NCBI RefSeq assembly: GCF_016863015.1
Contig: NZ_BOOB01000016.1
Span: 1-64,000, forward strand
Direction: 5' to 3'
Source of the DNA: Microbispora amethystogenes
Lineage (GTDB): Bacteria; Actinomycetota; Actinomycetes; Streptosporangiales; Streptosporangiaceae
DNA length: 64,000 nt
Below the pieces are notes generated by a model. It saw only the letters and a list, made by a program, of their open reading frames with translations, was not told the origin of the DNA and ran no database searches. The translations under genes were made by a program, and so were the position numbers. Of the stretch, positions 1-8,179 are shown piece by piece. Numbering within the stretch: position 1 is the first letter of the stretch; each line of letters starts with the position of its first letter.

Positions 1-1
1 G

Positions 2-1183
2 AGCAGCACGCCCTCAGATGACGGCGAGCCCACCGTTGAGGAGCCCGCCGGCGAAGAGTCAGCGGGTGCGGAGCCTGGCACTCGGCCATCGACCGTCAGC
101 CCCGAACGCACACCCACAGTGCCCCCGGCGGGTGGTGATCGCTCTACCGACGAGGACGGGTGCTCGACCGTTGCGCCCTCCGCAAGAGATGACGCCGCCC
201 CTGCCGCCTTCCCTGCCGGGTCCTCTGCCGCCGCAGGTGCGGGCGCTGACGGGCAGGAGCCTGCCACCGGCCGCGCAGCCACCGGCAGCTCGCCCACGGA
301 CGGTCCGGCTGCCGCCTGGCCGCACGTCGACCCAAGCGAAAGCGACGAGCGCGGCGACCTGCGCGACGGCGATGACATCCAGCAGGAGCACGCCAACGGC
401 CCCGACGACCCCGACGCCAACCCCGGCGCTGGAGAAGAGGGGATCGAGCGAGGACTGGGCCCTGACGCTCCGTCGGGTGCGGAACACGGCGACGGTGCCT
501 GGCCGGGAGATGAAGCCTGGGCGGGTGCGGGAGCCGACGCTCCGCCGGGCACGGACCCCGACGCTCCGCCGGGCGGAGAACATGGCGGTGGTGCCTGGCC
601 GGGAGATGAGCCCTGGCTGGGAGGTGACGCCTGGCTGGGAGGTGGCGGCTGGGCGGGGATGGGAGCCGACGCTTCGCCAGGTGTGGAAGACGGCGGTCCG
701 CCGTGGGCGGGCGGCAGCGCCGGTGCTCGGTCGGGGGTGGGGGTGAATGGTCCGCCGGGGGTGTGGTTGCGGGGGTTGCCGGGGCTGATCCTGGCGACCG
801 GGCATCTGCTGCCCGTCTCCAGCGTGCACCGGCTGGCTCGCACCAGCACTCTGGTGAGGATCGTCATGAACGCCGCAGGGCAGGTGCTGGACATGGGCCG
901 CAAGGTCCGCCTGGCCACCCCCGCACAGCGCCGGGCGATCTTCGCCCGGTACGCCACCTGCTGGGTCGACGGCTGCCCGCTGCCCGCCACCCTGTGCCAG
1001 ATCGACCACGCCGACGACTGGTGCAGCGGCGGGCTGACCGACTTGAAGCTGCTCGGGCCGGCGTGCCAGTTCCACAACCGCGACCGTTACCGCCACCCCA
1101 CCCGCTACACCCGCCGCAACATCGGCGACGACCGGTGGGCCTTCACCTACCGCAACCCCCGAACCACCCGACTGCGGGTATAG
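2..1183 (+). CDS. DUF222/13E12-type HNH endonuclease family protein, 5' end outside window
   Basis: The frame is open from the first bases of the window, so the N-terminal part (where the DUF222 domain would lie) is cut off. The last ~110 residues hold the HNH core typical of this family: a Cys pair in CWVDGCPLP, an IDHADDW block, GGLTD, and the C..HN segment CQFHNRDRY. Between the missing N-terminus and the HNH core lies a long low-complexity stretch rich in Gly, Ala, Pro, Asp and Trp, with repeated AWPGDE-like and DAPPG-like units. Members of this family are common and highly multiplied in actinobacteria; their biological role is not well settled, but the fold predicts metal-dependent nuclease activity. 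The gene ends at TAG 1181-1183. An internal GTG at 119 is probably not the true start because the frame continues upstream. Confidence 0.8.
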   Translation, partial: SSTPSDDGEPTVEEPAGEESAGAEPGTRPSTVSPERTPTVPPAGGDRSTDEDGCSTVAPSARDDAAPAAFPAGSSAAAGAGADGQEPATGRAATGSSPTDGPAAAWPHVDPSESDERGDLRDGDDIQQEHANGPDDPDANPGAGEEGIERGLGPDAPSGAEHGDGAWPGDEAWAGAGADAPPGTDPDAPPGGEHGGGAWPGDEPWLGGDAWLGGGGWAGMGADASPGVEDGGPPWAGGSAGARSGVGVNGPPGVWLRGLPGLILATGHLLPVSSVHRLARTSTLVRIVMNAAGQVLDMGRKVRLATPAQRRAIFARYATCWVDGCPLPATLCQIDHADDWCSGGLTDLKLLGPACQFHNRDRYRHPTRYTRRNIGDDRWAFTYRNPRTTRLRV

Positions 1184-1500
1184 AGGCGGGCGTGTGGGAA
1201 CCGGGCGGGCCGGTCAGGGGGCGGGCCGGTCAGGGGGCGAGGCGGGCGGAGGCGACGGGGATGCCGTCCCCGTTGCTGTAGAGCGACTCGACCGGGGCGA
1301 AGGTGACCGCCCCACTCCGCCCACCGCCACGCGGCCTGAGCCCTCGCGCGTCCGAGGGCCCTCGCGTCCGGGCCTGCGCCTGATGGCTCGGACTCAGCGC
1401 AGCTTGACGGTGGAGGCGGCGGCAGGTTCGGGCAGGCCGCCCGGCCGGGCGCGCCGAGTCGGCGGCGGGCCGGGCGGCCTCAGGTGTCAGGCCGGTGCTG
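1184..1500. other. GC-rich intergenic region, no convincing gene
   Basis: About 317 bases lie between the HNH gene and the end of the beta-oxidation operon, which converges on it. Short minus-strand tails can be read that resemble protein C-termini (one ends at TGA 1230-1232 with the residues GDGIPVASARLAP), but no start, ribosome site or domain accompanies them. They may be gene remnants. A directly repeated GGGCGGGCCGGTCAGG-like unit occurs near 1204-1237. I see no clear terminator. Confidence 0.4.
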
Positions 1501-3621
1501 TCACTCGGGAACCGAGGCGACGCCGGGCTCCAGGAAGCGGGAGCCGGTGACCTCCTCGGAGATGCCCGTACGGTCCAGGTACGGCGTGATCCCGCCGGTG
1601 TGGAACGGCCATCCGGCGCCGAGGAGCATGCACAGGTCGATGTCCTGCGGCGCGGCGACCACGCCCTCGTCGAGCATCAGCCTGATCTCCTGGGCGAGGG
1701 CCCGCAGGGCGCGCAGCCGCACGTCGTCCGTGGTCGAGGGGGAGGCGGTCGAGGGGGACGTGCCGCCCTCGAACAGCGCCCGCACCTCCGGGTCGATCTG
1801 GAAGTCGGGGCCGTAGAGGCCCGGCTTGCCCGCGGCGACCAGCTTGGCGAGGTTCTCCGACACGCCGAAGCGGTCCGGGAACGCCGTGTGCATGGTCTCG
1901 GCGACGTGCAGCGCGACGGCCGGGCCGACGAGCTGGAGCAGCGCGAACGGCGTCATCGGCAGGCCGAGCGAGTCGAGCGCGTGGTCGGCGACCTCCAGCG
2001 GGGTGCCCTCGTCGGCCGCCGCAGTGACCTCGCCCATGAAACGGGTCAGCAGCCGGTTGACGACGAACGCGGGCCCGTCCTTGACCAGCACACACGACTT
2101 CTTCAGCGCCTTGCCGACCGCGAAGGCCGTCGCGAGCGTCGCGTCGTCGGTGGCGTCGCCCCGGACGATCTCCAGCAGCGGCAGCACGGCGACCGGGTTG
2201 AAGAAGTGGAAGCCGACCACCCGTTCGGGATGGCGCAGATTCGCCGCCATAGCGGTGACGGACAGCGAGGAGGTGTTGGTCGCGAGCACGCAGGTCTCCG
2301 AGACGACCTCCTCCACCTCGGCGAACACCTTCTGCTTCACGGCGAGGTCCTCGAACACCGCCTCGATGACGAAGTCGGCGTCGGCGAAGGCGTCCTTCGT
2401 CAGCGACCCGGTCACCAGGCCCTTGAGCCGGTTGGCCTGGTCGGCGGAGACCCGGCCCTTGGCCTGCAGCCTGTCCACCTCGCCGTGGACGTACCCGATG
2501 CCCTTGTCGAGGCGGGCCTGGTCGAGGTCGGTCAGCACGACCGGGACCTCCAGGCGGCGGGCGAACAGCAGCGCGAGCTGCGAGGCCATCAGCCCGGCGC
2601 CGACCACGCCGACCTTGGTGACCGGGCGGGCGAGCGCCTTGCCGGGCGCGCCGGCCGGGCGCTTGGCCCGCCGCTGCACCAGGTCGAAGGCGTACAGCCC
2701 GGCGCGCAGTTCGTCGCTCATGAGCAGGTCGGCGAGGGCCTCGTCCTCGGCGGCGAACCCCTCGTCGCGCGACGCCGTACGGGCCAGGGCGACCAGGTCG
2801 AGCGCCCGGTACGGCGCGGGGGAGGCGCCCCGCAGCTTGAGATCGACGAGGGTCCTCGCCTGGTCGACCACCGGCGCCCAGTCCTCCGCCGTGTGGTCGG
2901 GGCGCTCCACGGCCACCTCGCCGCGCAGCACCTGGGCCGCCCATCGCAGCGACTCCTCCAGGAAGTCGGCGGGCTCGAACATCGCGTCGGCGATCCCGAG
3001 GGCGTACGCGTCGGGGCCCTTGATCATGCGGTTCTGCGACAGCGGGTTCTCGATGATCAGCTTGAGGGCCTTCTCCGGGCCGATCAGCCGGGGGAGGAGC
3101 TGGGTGCCGCCCCATCCGGGCACCAGGCCGAGGAAGCACTCGGGAAGCGCGATCGCCGGAACCCCCGACGACACGGTGCGATAGGCGCAGTGCAGGGCGA
3201 TCTCCAGCCCGCCGCCCATCGCCGCGCCGTTGACGAACGCGAACGACGGCACGCCCAGCTCGCCCAGGCGGCGGAACACGTGGTGGCCGAGCGCCCCGAT
3301 CGCGACGGCCTCCTCCCGGGAGGACACCTCCGCCGCGCCCTTGAGGTCGGCGCCGACCGCGAAGATGAACGGCTTGCCCACGACGCCGACCGCCGCGACG
3401 TCGGTGCGCGCGGTGATCGCGTCGAGCGCGGCGTCCAGCGCGAGCAGTCCGTGCGGGCCGAAGGTGTTCGGCTTGGTGTGGTCGTGCCCGTTGTCGAGGG
3501 TGACCAGCGCCATCGTGCCCGCGCCGTACGGAAGCTCGACGTCGCGCACGAGCGCCTTGGTCACGACCTCGTCGGCGTTCCTGCCCTCCAGGAGGGCCTT
3601 CCAGGTCTCGATCGTGCTCAT
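1501..3621 (-). CDS. fadB: Fatty-acid oxidation enzyme, enoyl-CoA hydratase / 3-hydroxyacyl-CoA dehydrogenase fusion
   Basis: This 706-residue protein should carry out steps two and three of beta-oxidation: hydration of enoyl-CoA, then NAD+-dependent oxidation of 3-hydroxyacyl-CoA. Residues ~30-220 are a crotonase domain (FAVGADLKG for the oxyanion hole, VNGAAMGGGLEIALH, and ECFLGLVPGWGG with the catalytic Glu region). A Rossmann NAD domain starts near residue 333 with VGVVGAGLMASQLA, where Ala-Ser takes the place of the more usual Gly-Ala. HFFNPV and a C-terminal 3HCDH domain follow. The ATG at 3621 overlaps the thiolase stop by 4 bases (ATGA), so the two are translationally coupled and presumably form the FadBA complex. 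The large frame that continues upstream of 3621 is out of phase with the thiolase and is not coding. Confidence 0.95.
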   Translation of the reverse strand: MSTIETWKALLEGRNADEVVTKALVRDVELPYGAGTMALVTLDNGHDHTKPNTFGPHGLLALDAALDAITARTDVAAVGVVGKPFIFAVGADLKGAAEVSSREEAVAIGALGHHVFRRLGELGVPSFAFVNGAAMGGGLEIALHCAYRTVSSGVPAIALPECFLGLVPGWGGTQLLPRLIGPEKALKLIIENPLSQNRMIKGPDAYALGIADAMFEPADFLEESLRWAAQVLRGEVAVERPDHTAEDWAPVVDQARTLVDLKLRGASPAPYRALDLVALARTASRDEGFAAEDEALADLLMSDELRAGLYAFDLVQRRAKRPAGAPGKALARPVTKVGVVGAGLMASQLALLFARRLEVPVVLTDLDQARLDKGIGYVHGEVDRLQAKGRVSADQANRLKGLVTGSLTKDAFADADFVIEAVFEDLAVKQKVFAEVEEVVSETCVLATNTSSLSVTAMAANLRHPERVVGFHFFNPVAVLPLLEIVRGDATDDATLATAFAVGKALKKSCVLVKDGPAFVVNRLLTRFMGEVTAAADEGTPLEVADHALDSLGLPMTPFALLQLVGPAVALHVAETMHTAFPDRFGVSENLAKLVAAGKPGLYGPDFQIDPEVRALFEGGTSPSTASPSTTDDVRLRALRALAQEIRLMLDEGVVAAPQDIDLCMLLGAGWPFHTGGITPYLDRTGISEEVTGSRFLEPGVASVPE

Positions 3622-4802
3622 GCGAGGTTCTCCCAGATGACCGTGCCGCCCATGCCCATGCCGACGCACATCGTGGTGATCCCGTACCGGACGTCGGGAC
3701 GCTCGGCGAACTCGCGCGAGAGCTGGATCATCAGCCGCACGCCCGACGACGCGAGCGGGTGGCCGAACGCGATCGCGCCGCCGTACGGGTTGACCCGCGG
3801 GTCGTCGTCGGCGATGCCGAAGTGCTCCAGGAAGGCCAGCACCTGCACGGCGAACGCCTCGTTGATCTCGAACAGGCCGATGTCGCCGATGGACAGCCCG
3901 GCCAGGCGCAGGGCGCGCTCGGTGGAGGGGATCGGCCCGACGCCCATCACCTCGGGGTCGACGCCGGCGAAGGCGTACGACACGAGGCGCATGCGCGGGG
4001 TCAGGCCCAGCTCCTCGGCCACCTCCTGGGCGGCCACGATGCAGCCGGTCGCCCCGTCGTTGAGGCCGGAGGAGTTGCCCGCGGTGACCCTTCCGTGCGA
4101 GCGGAAGGGCGTCTTCAGGCCGCGGATGCCCTCCAGCGTGGTGCCGGGGCGGGGTCCCTCGTCCACGGTGGCGAGCCCCCAGCCCTCGGCGGCCTTGCGG
4201 GTGGCGACCGGCACCAGGTCGCGCTGGATCCTGCCGTCGGCGTACGCCTTGGCGACCTTCTCCTGGGAGGCGACGGCGAAGGCGTCGGCGCGCTCCTTGC
4301 CGATCGACGGATAGCGGTCGTGCAGGTTCTCCGCGGTCATGCCCATGACCAGCGCCGATCCGTCGACCAGCCGCTCGGACAGGAACCGGGGGTTGGGGTC
4401 GACGCCCTCGCCCATGGGGTGGCGGCCCATGTGCTCGACGCCGCCCGCGATGGCCACGTCGTACGCGCCGAAGGAGATGCCGCCCGCGACCGAGGTCACG
4501 GCGGTCATGGCGCCGGCGCACATGCGGTCGACGGCGTAGCCGGGGACCGACTTCGGCAGCCCGGCGAGCACCGCCGCGGACCTGCCGATGGTCAGGCCCT
4601 GGTCGCCGATCTGGGTGGTGGCCGCGATGGCGACCTCGTCCACCCGCTCCGGGGGGAGGCCGGGGTTGCGCCGCATCAGCTCGCGGATGACGCGGACTAC
4701 CAGGTCGTCGGCACGCGTCTCGGCGTACAGGCCCTTCGGGCCCGCCTTGCCGAAAGGCGTCCGAACGCCGTCGACGAAGACGACTTCACGGGACGCAGGC
4801 AC
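3618..4802 (-). CDS. fadA: Acetyl-CoA C-acyltransferase (3-ketoacyl-CoA thiolase)
   Basis: A 394-residue degradative thiolase that cleaves 3-ketoacyl-CoA with CoA, the last step of beta-oxidation. Visible signatures are the N-terminal VDGVRTPFGK, the acylated Cys in RMCAGAMTAV (about residue 94), NEAFAVQVL, the His motif GHPLASSGVR, and the second Cys in TMCVGMGMGG close to the C-terminus. I choose the GTG at 4802 because AGGAG (plus strand 4810-4814) lies 7 bases upstream. A longer ATG start at 4841 would run through the probable operator and has no such site. It is the first gene of the fadA-fadB operon and lies just downstream of two copies of a 12-bp repeat. Confidence 0.93.
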   Translation of the reverse strand: MPASREVVFVDGVRTPFGKAGPKGLYAETRADDLVVRVIRELMRRNPGLPPERVDEVAIAATTQIGDQGLTIGRSAAVLAGLPKSVPGYAVDRMCAGAMTAVTSVAGGISFGAYDVAIAGGVEHMGRHPMGEGVDPNPRFLSERLVDGSALVMGMTAENLHDRYPSIGKERADAFAVASQEKVAKAYADGRIQRDLVPVATRKAAEGWGLATVDEGPRPGTTLEGIRGLKTPFRSHGRVTAGNSSGLNDGATGCIVAAQEVAEELGLTPRMRLVSYAFAGVDPEVMGVGPIPSTERALRLAGLSIGDIGLFEINEAFAVQVLAFLEHFGIADDDPRVNPYGGAIAFGHPLASSGVRLMIQLSREFAERPDVRYGITTMCVGMGMGGTVIWENLA

Positions 4803-4813
4803 GGGTTCGCTCC

Positions 4814-4855
4814 TACTTGTCGGTAGCTGCCGGAGTCCCATGCTACTGGTCGGTA
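4814..4855. promoter_or_regulatory. Two direct copies of a 12-bp repeat, candidate operator of fadA-fadB
   Basis: TACTTGTCGGTA (4814-4825) and TACTGGTCGGTA (4844-4855) match at 11 of 12 positions and sit exactly 30 bp apart, about three helical turns. Each has TAC/GTA ends. The first touches the ribosome-binding site of fadA. Fatty-acid operons of actinobacteria are commonly controlled by TetR-type regulators binding near the start; which regulator acts here cannot be told from the window. Confidence 0.55.
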
Positions 4856-4974
4856 ACCCGTTCCGGGAGCGGTGGGCCCACCACGCCAGTGAGAGATCGT
4901 TAACCAGGGAGAAACTGTCAGGAATCAGTACATGTGGTCAACAGCGGTCTCATTCGGGATGTAAGACTCACAAA

Positions 4975-5019
4975 CCCCAAGAATCCCTCATGTAACCCTC
5001 GTGATCGGCTTTCTTGGGG
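4975..5019 (+). promoter_or_regulatory. 9-bp inverted repeat upstream of the secreted hydrolase
   Basis: CCCCAAGAA (4975-4983) and TTCTTGGGG (5011-5019) are perfect complements separated by 27 bases. The repeat ends 23 bases before the ATG at 5043. It could be a 5'-leader hairpin or an operator. No regulator is identified. Confidence 0.4.
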
Positions 5020-5042
5020 CGTTGCACTCGAAAAGGGATCCA

Positions 5043-7478
5043 ATGCACTCCCCTGTGCGCGCCTGGACCAAGGCGCTCGCCGCGGCCGTCACGACCGCGA
5101 CCCTGTCCACCTCCCTCCTCGCGGGATCCGCGCACGCCGCGCCGCCCAGCCCGATCGGCTCGATCGGGGATGACGGCGCCTGGACCGTCGAACCCGTCGG
5201 CGGCGGCCACCGGGTCACCCTTCGCCTGAACACGCCGCTGCCGGTCCGCGACGCCGTCCCCGAACTCGCGGCGGACGGCCGGTCGCTCGGCCCGGCCGAG
5301 GAGTCGCCCGACGGCATGACCCTGACCGTCGTCACCCCCGACCCCTCCGTCGCCGCGGCGTCCTCCGTCGAGGTGGCCTGGAACGGCGAGGTGCCCGAGG
5401 CCACCGCCACGGCCGCTGACACGGCCGCTGACAGGGCCGCCGGCAGGGCCGCCCCCTCACCCGCCAAGCCCCACGGCCCGCAGGTCCCCGCACCGGTCGA
5501 CCCGGCCGCGCCCGGCCCGTACGCCGTGACCCACGACGAGTACGACCTCGGCGACACCGCCATCACGCTGGAGGGCCTCGGCGGCCGCCCGGCCGAGATC
5601 CGGGCGAAGGTCTACCTCCCCGAAGGCGCCCGCGGCAGGCGCCCGCTGGTCGTCTTCCTGCACGGCCGCCACTCGGCCTGCTACAACCCCACGGCCTGGA
5701 CGACTTCCAACACCCAGTGGCCCTGCCCGGCGGGGCAGCGGCCCATCGCCAGCCACCAGGGGTACGACGGCCCGGCCGACGTGCTCGCCAGTCAGGGCTA
5801 CGTCGTGGTGTCGGTCAGCGCCAACGGCGTCAACGCCGCAGACAACCCCTACAGCGAGGACCGGGGCGCGCTGGCCCGGGGCGAGGTCGTCATGCGGCAC
5901 CTCGACCTGCTCGCCGACGCGGACAGGGGCGTGGGCGAGGCGAAGCTGGTGAGTCTCTTCGAGGGCCGCCTCGACATGGGCGACGTCGGCCTGATGGGCC
6001 ACTCGCGCGGTGGCGAGGGCGTCGTCAAGGCCGCGCTGATGAACGCGGGCCGGGCGAAGCCGTACGGGATCAGGGCGGTGCTCCCGCTCGCGCCGACGGA
6101 CTTCGCGCGTGCGACCCTGCCGGGCACGCCGATGGCCGTCATCCTGCCGTACTGCGACGGGGACGTCTCCAACCAGCAGGGCCAGCACTTCTACGACGAC
6201 TCCCGGTACGCCGTGGACGCGGACCCGGCCTTCCGCTCCTCGCTGATGGTCATGGGCGCCGACCACAACTTCTTCAACACCGAGTGGACGCCGGGGGTGG
6301 CGCACGCGCCCGCGTCCGACGACTGGACGAACCGCAACGACCCGGTCTGCGCCGGCGCCGCGCCGTCGCGGCTGACCGCCGCCGAGCAGTACGCCGTCGG
6401 CACCGCGTACATCGCCGGGTTCTTCCGCCTGGTCCAGGGCGGCGAGCGGGGCCTGCTGCCGCTGTTCGACGGCAGCGGCGGCACGACCCCCTCCGCCGGG
6501 CGGGCCGTCGTCCACACCGTCGCACAGGCGCCCGCCGGGGACCGTCTCGACGTGGCCTCCTTCACGTCGCCGTCGCCGTCCACCCGGGTCTCCGGCGCGG
6601 CCACCGCGGTCGTCTGCGCCGGGATGCTCGACCGCTCGCCGCAGAGCGGCCTGCCGTCCTGCGCCACCGCGCTGACCACCTCGCAGGCGCCGTCCTGGAC
6701 GCCCGCGACGTACGCGGGCAACGTCGCCTCGACGCCGGTGCTGCGGTTCTCCTGGAGCGACCCGACGGGCGCGGTGACCGTGCCCCTGGACAGGCCCGAC
6801 CAGAACGTCTCCCGCTACGACGCGCTGACCTTCCGTGCGGCCCGGGACGAGAAGGCGACCGGCGACGTGGACCTCGCGGTCGAGGTCGTCGACAAGAAGG
6901 GCGCGTCGCGGACGGTCAGGGTGTCGGAGGTGAGCGACGCGCTCACGTCGTTCCCCGGCACGGCCTCGCCGCTGCCCAAGACCTGGCTGCGCACGGTCCG
7001 CGTCCCGCTGCGCACGCTCACCGGCGTCAAGCCGCAGCAGATCAGCGAGATCCGGATCTCGGGTGCGAGCCAGAAGGGCGCCGTCTACCTCGCCGACCTC
7101 GCGTTCACGACGATGGCCGCGGGTGAGGCCCGGACCGGCGGGCTGCCGCAGGTGTCGGTTGAGGGCGCCACGGTGGACGAGGGCGACGGGCCGGGCACGG
7201 CCACGATGACGGTGCGGCTGTCGGAGAGGAGCAAGGCGCCGGTGACGGTCCAGATCCAGACGATCGCGACCGGGGCCGCCCCGGTGGTCGCCTCGGCGGC
7301 GCAGGAGGTCGTCATCCCGGCCCGGTCCCTGGAGGCGTCCTTCCAGGTGCCGGTCGCCGGTGACACCGCTGTGGCGTCCGCGCCGCAGTCCTACCAGGTG
7401 GTCGCCTCGGTGCCGGTCAACGCGACGATCGGCGGCGGCTTCACCCGGCTCGTCGTGACCGACGACGACGGGAGCTGA
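5043..7478 (+). CDS. Secreted alpha/beta hydrolase with C-terminal Calx-beta-like domain
   Basis: The protein has 811 residues. It starts with a typical Sec signal (basic MHSPVRAWTK, hydrophobic core, AHA-A cleavage near residue 31), so it should act outside the cell. An alpha/beta-hydrolase core begins near residue 195 with VVFLHGRHSACYN. The nucleophile elbow is GHSRG at about residue 321, and a likely catalytic His lies in MGADHNFFNTEW. Beta-rich segments follow, and residues ~700-805 look like a Calx-beta repeat (VDEGDGPGTATMTVRLS). Esterase or lipase activity is likely; the substrate is unknown. ATG 5043 is chosen over an upstream in-frame start because only it begins directly with the signal peptide, preceded by AAAAGGGA. 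The gene is monocistronic, with a hairpin after the stop. Confidence 0.85.
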   Translation: MHSPVRAWTKALAAAVTTATLSTSLLAGSAHAAPPSPIGSIGDDGAWTVEPVGGGHRVTLRLNTPLPVRDAVPELAADGRSLGPAEESPDGMTLTVVTPDPSVAAASSVEVAWNGEVPEATATAADTAADRAAGRAAPSPAKPHGPQVPAPVDPAAPGPYAVTHDEYDLGDTAITLEGLGGRPAEIRAKVYLPEGARGRRPLVVFLHGRHSACYNPTAWTTSNTQWPCPAGQRPIASHQGYDGPADVLASQGYVVVSVSANGVNAADNPYSEDRGALARGEVVMRHLDLLADADRGVGEAKLVSLFEGRLDMGDVGLMGHSRGGEGVVKAALMNAGRAKPYGIRAVLPLAPTDFARATLPGTPMAVILPYCDGDVSNQQGQHFYDDSRYAVDADPAFRSSLMVMGADHNFFNTEWTPGVAHAPASDDWTNRNDPVCAGAAPSRLTAAEQYAVGTAYIAGFFRLVQGGERGLLPLFDGSGGTTPSAGRAVVHTVAQAPAGDRLDVASFTSPSPSTRVSGAATAVVCAGMLDRSPQSGLPSCATALTTSQAPSWTPATYAGNVASTPVLRFSWSDPTGAVTVPLDRPDQNVSRYDALTFRAARDEKATGDVDLAVEVVDKKGASRTVRVSEVSDALTSFPGTASPLPKTWLRTVRVPLRTLTGVKPQQISEIRISGASQKGAVYLADLAFTTMAAGEARTGGLPQVSVEGATVDEGDGPGTATMTVRLSERSKAPVTVQIQTIATGAAPVVASAAQEVVIPARSLEASFQVPVAGDTAVASAPQSYQVVASVPVNATIGGGFTRLVVTDDDGS

Positions 7479-7488
7479 TCACGGGGAG

Positions 7489-7543
7489 GGGAGCTCCTGG
7501 ACGTACCCTGGCCACTGCCGGCCGCGTACCTCCAGGAGCTCCC
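7489..7543 (+). terminator. Terminator hairpin between convergent genes
   Basis: GGGAGCTCCTGG (7489-7500) pairs perfectly with CCAGGAGCTCCC (7532-7543). Pairing extends inward through GTAC on both sides with a bulge. It lies 10 bases after the hydrolase stop and before the 3' end of the opposite gene, so it can serve both directions. There is no U-tract, which is common in high-GC actinomycetes. Confidence 0.75.
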
Positions 7544-7567
7544 GCCTGCTCAGCCGGCGTCAGTGGT

Positions 7568-8179
7568 TCACGCGGGGTCAGGGACGGGCGTGCAGGGCTT
7601 CACGGGCGAGCCGGCCCTGGCCAGCCAGGCGCCGAGCGTCCAGGGCCGCTGCGCGTTCCGGTTGTCGCGGAACTCCAGGACGAGCGTCTCGCCCGGCCGG
7701 ATGAACTCCGGACGGATTCTGATCTCGTGGACGTCGACCACCTGGGTCGCCTGGAACGAGCGCCACCGTTCCACACCCGTCCGCAGCGCGCCGGTGGGGC
7801 CCGGCGACCCGTAGGAGGGGTCCGTGCCCTCGAACCGAGGATCCGCGCACCTCGTGCGCGGCGCCAGGAACGACACGTCGGCCGTGACGCCGGCCGCCAG
7901 CAGATCGGCCCGCAGCCCCTCCGGGTCGCGCATCTCGTTGAGAACCACCGTGATCGTGCCGTCGGGGTTCTCGGTCACCGCGTACGCCGGGGTCCCGCCG
8001 CCGGCGATCAGCGGTGCCGCGACGGCCGCCGCCGCGACGCCGGCCGCGACCAGCAGCCGGGGGGCGGTGAGGACGCGCCGCCGGGTGCGCATCCCGTCCA
8101 TGAGCCGCCGTCTCGCCCCGGCGAGGTCCTCGAAGGAGGCCACCGGGACGTCCTGCCACATGTCGTCGAGCGCCTTCAT
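7568..8179 (-). CDS. Single-span membrane protein paired with the ECF sigma factor
   Basis: A 203-residue protein with no family I can name. The N-terminal ~40 residues are hydrophilic and presumably cytoplasmic (MKALDDMWQDVPVASFEDL then an Arg-rich stretch). One membrane span follows (about residues 43-62, Ala/Val-rich), then an outside domain with two Cys. The start codon overlaps the sigma-factor stop by 4 bases. Sigma-coupled membrane proteins of this size often act as anti-sigma factors or as the sensor output, but no zinc-binding anti-sigma motif is visible, so that role is inference. Confidence 0.75.
   Translation of the reverse strand: MKALDDMWQDVPVASFEDLAGARRRLMDGMRTRRRVLTAPRLLVAAGVAAAAVAAPLIAGGGTPAYAVTENPDGTITVVLNEMRDPEGLRADLLAAGVTADVSFLAPRTRCADPRFEGTDPSYGSPGPTGALRTGVERWRSFQATQVVDVHEIRIRPEFIRPGETLVLEFRDNRNAQRPWTLGAWLARAGSPVKPCTPVPDPA

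Noticed and set aside
1230-1500. Truncated minus-strand genes after fadB
   Set aside because: Short readable C-terminus-like tails exist, but there is no start, ribosome site or recognisable domain.
1495-4314. Long plus-strand frame opposite fadB-fadA
   Set aside because: Shadow of two clear enzymes on the other strand; composition is Arg/Gly/Glu-rich without motifs.
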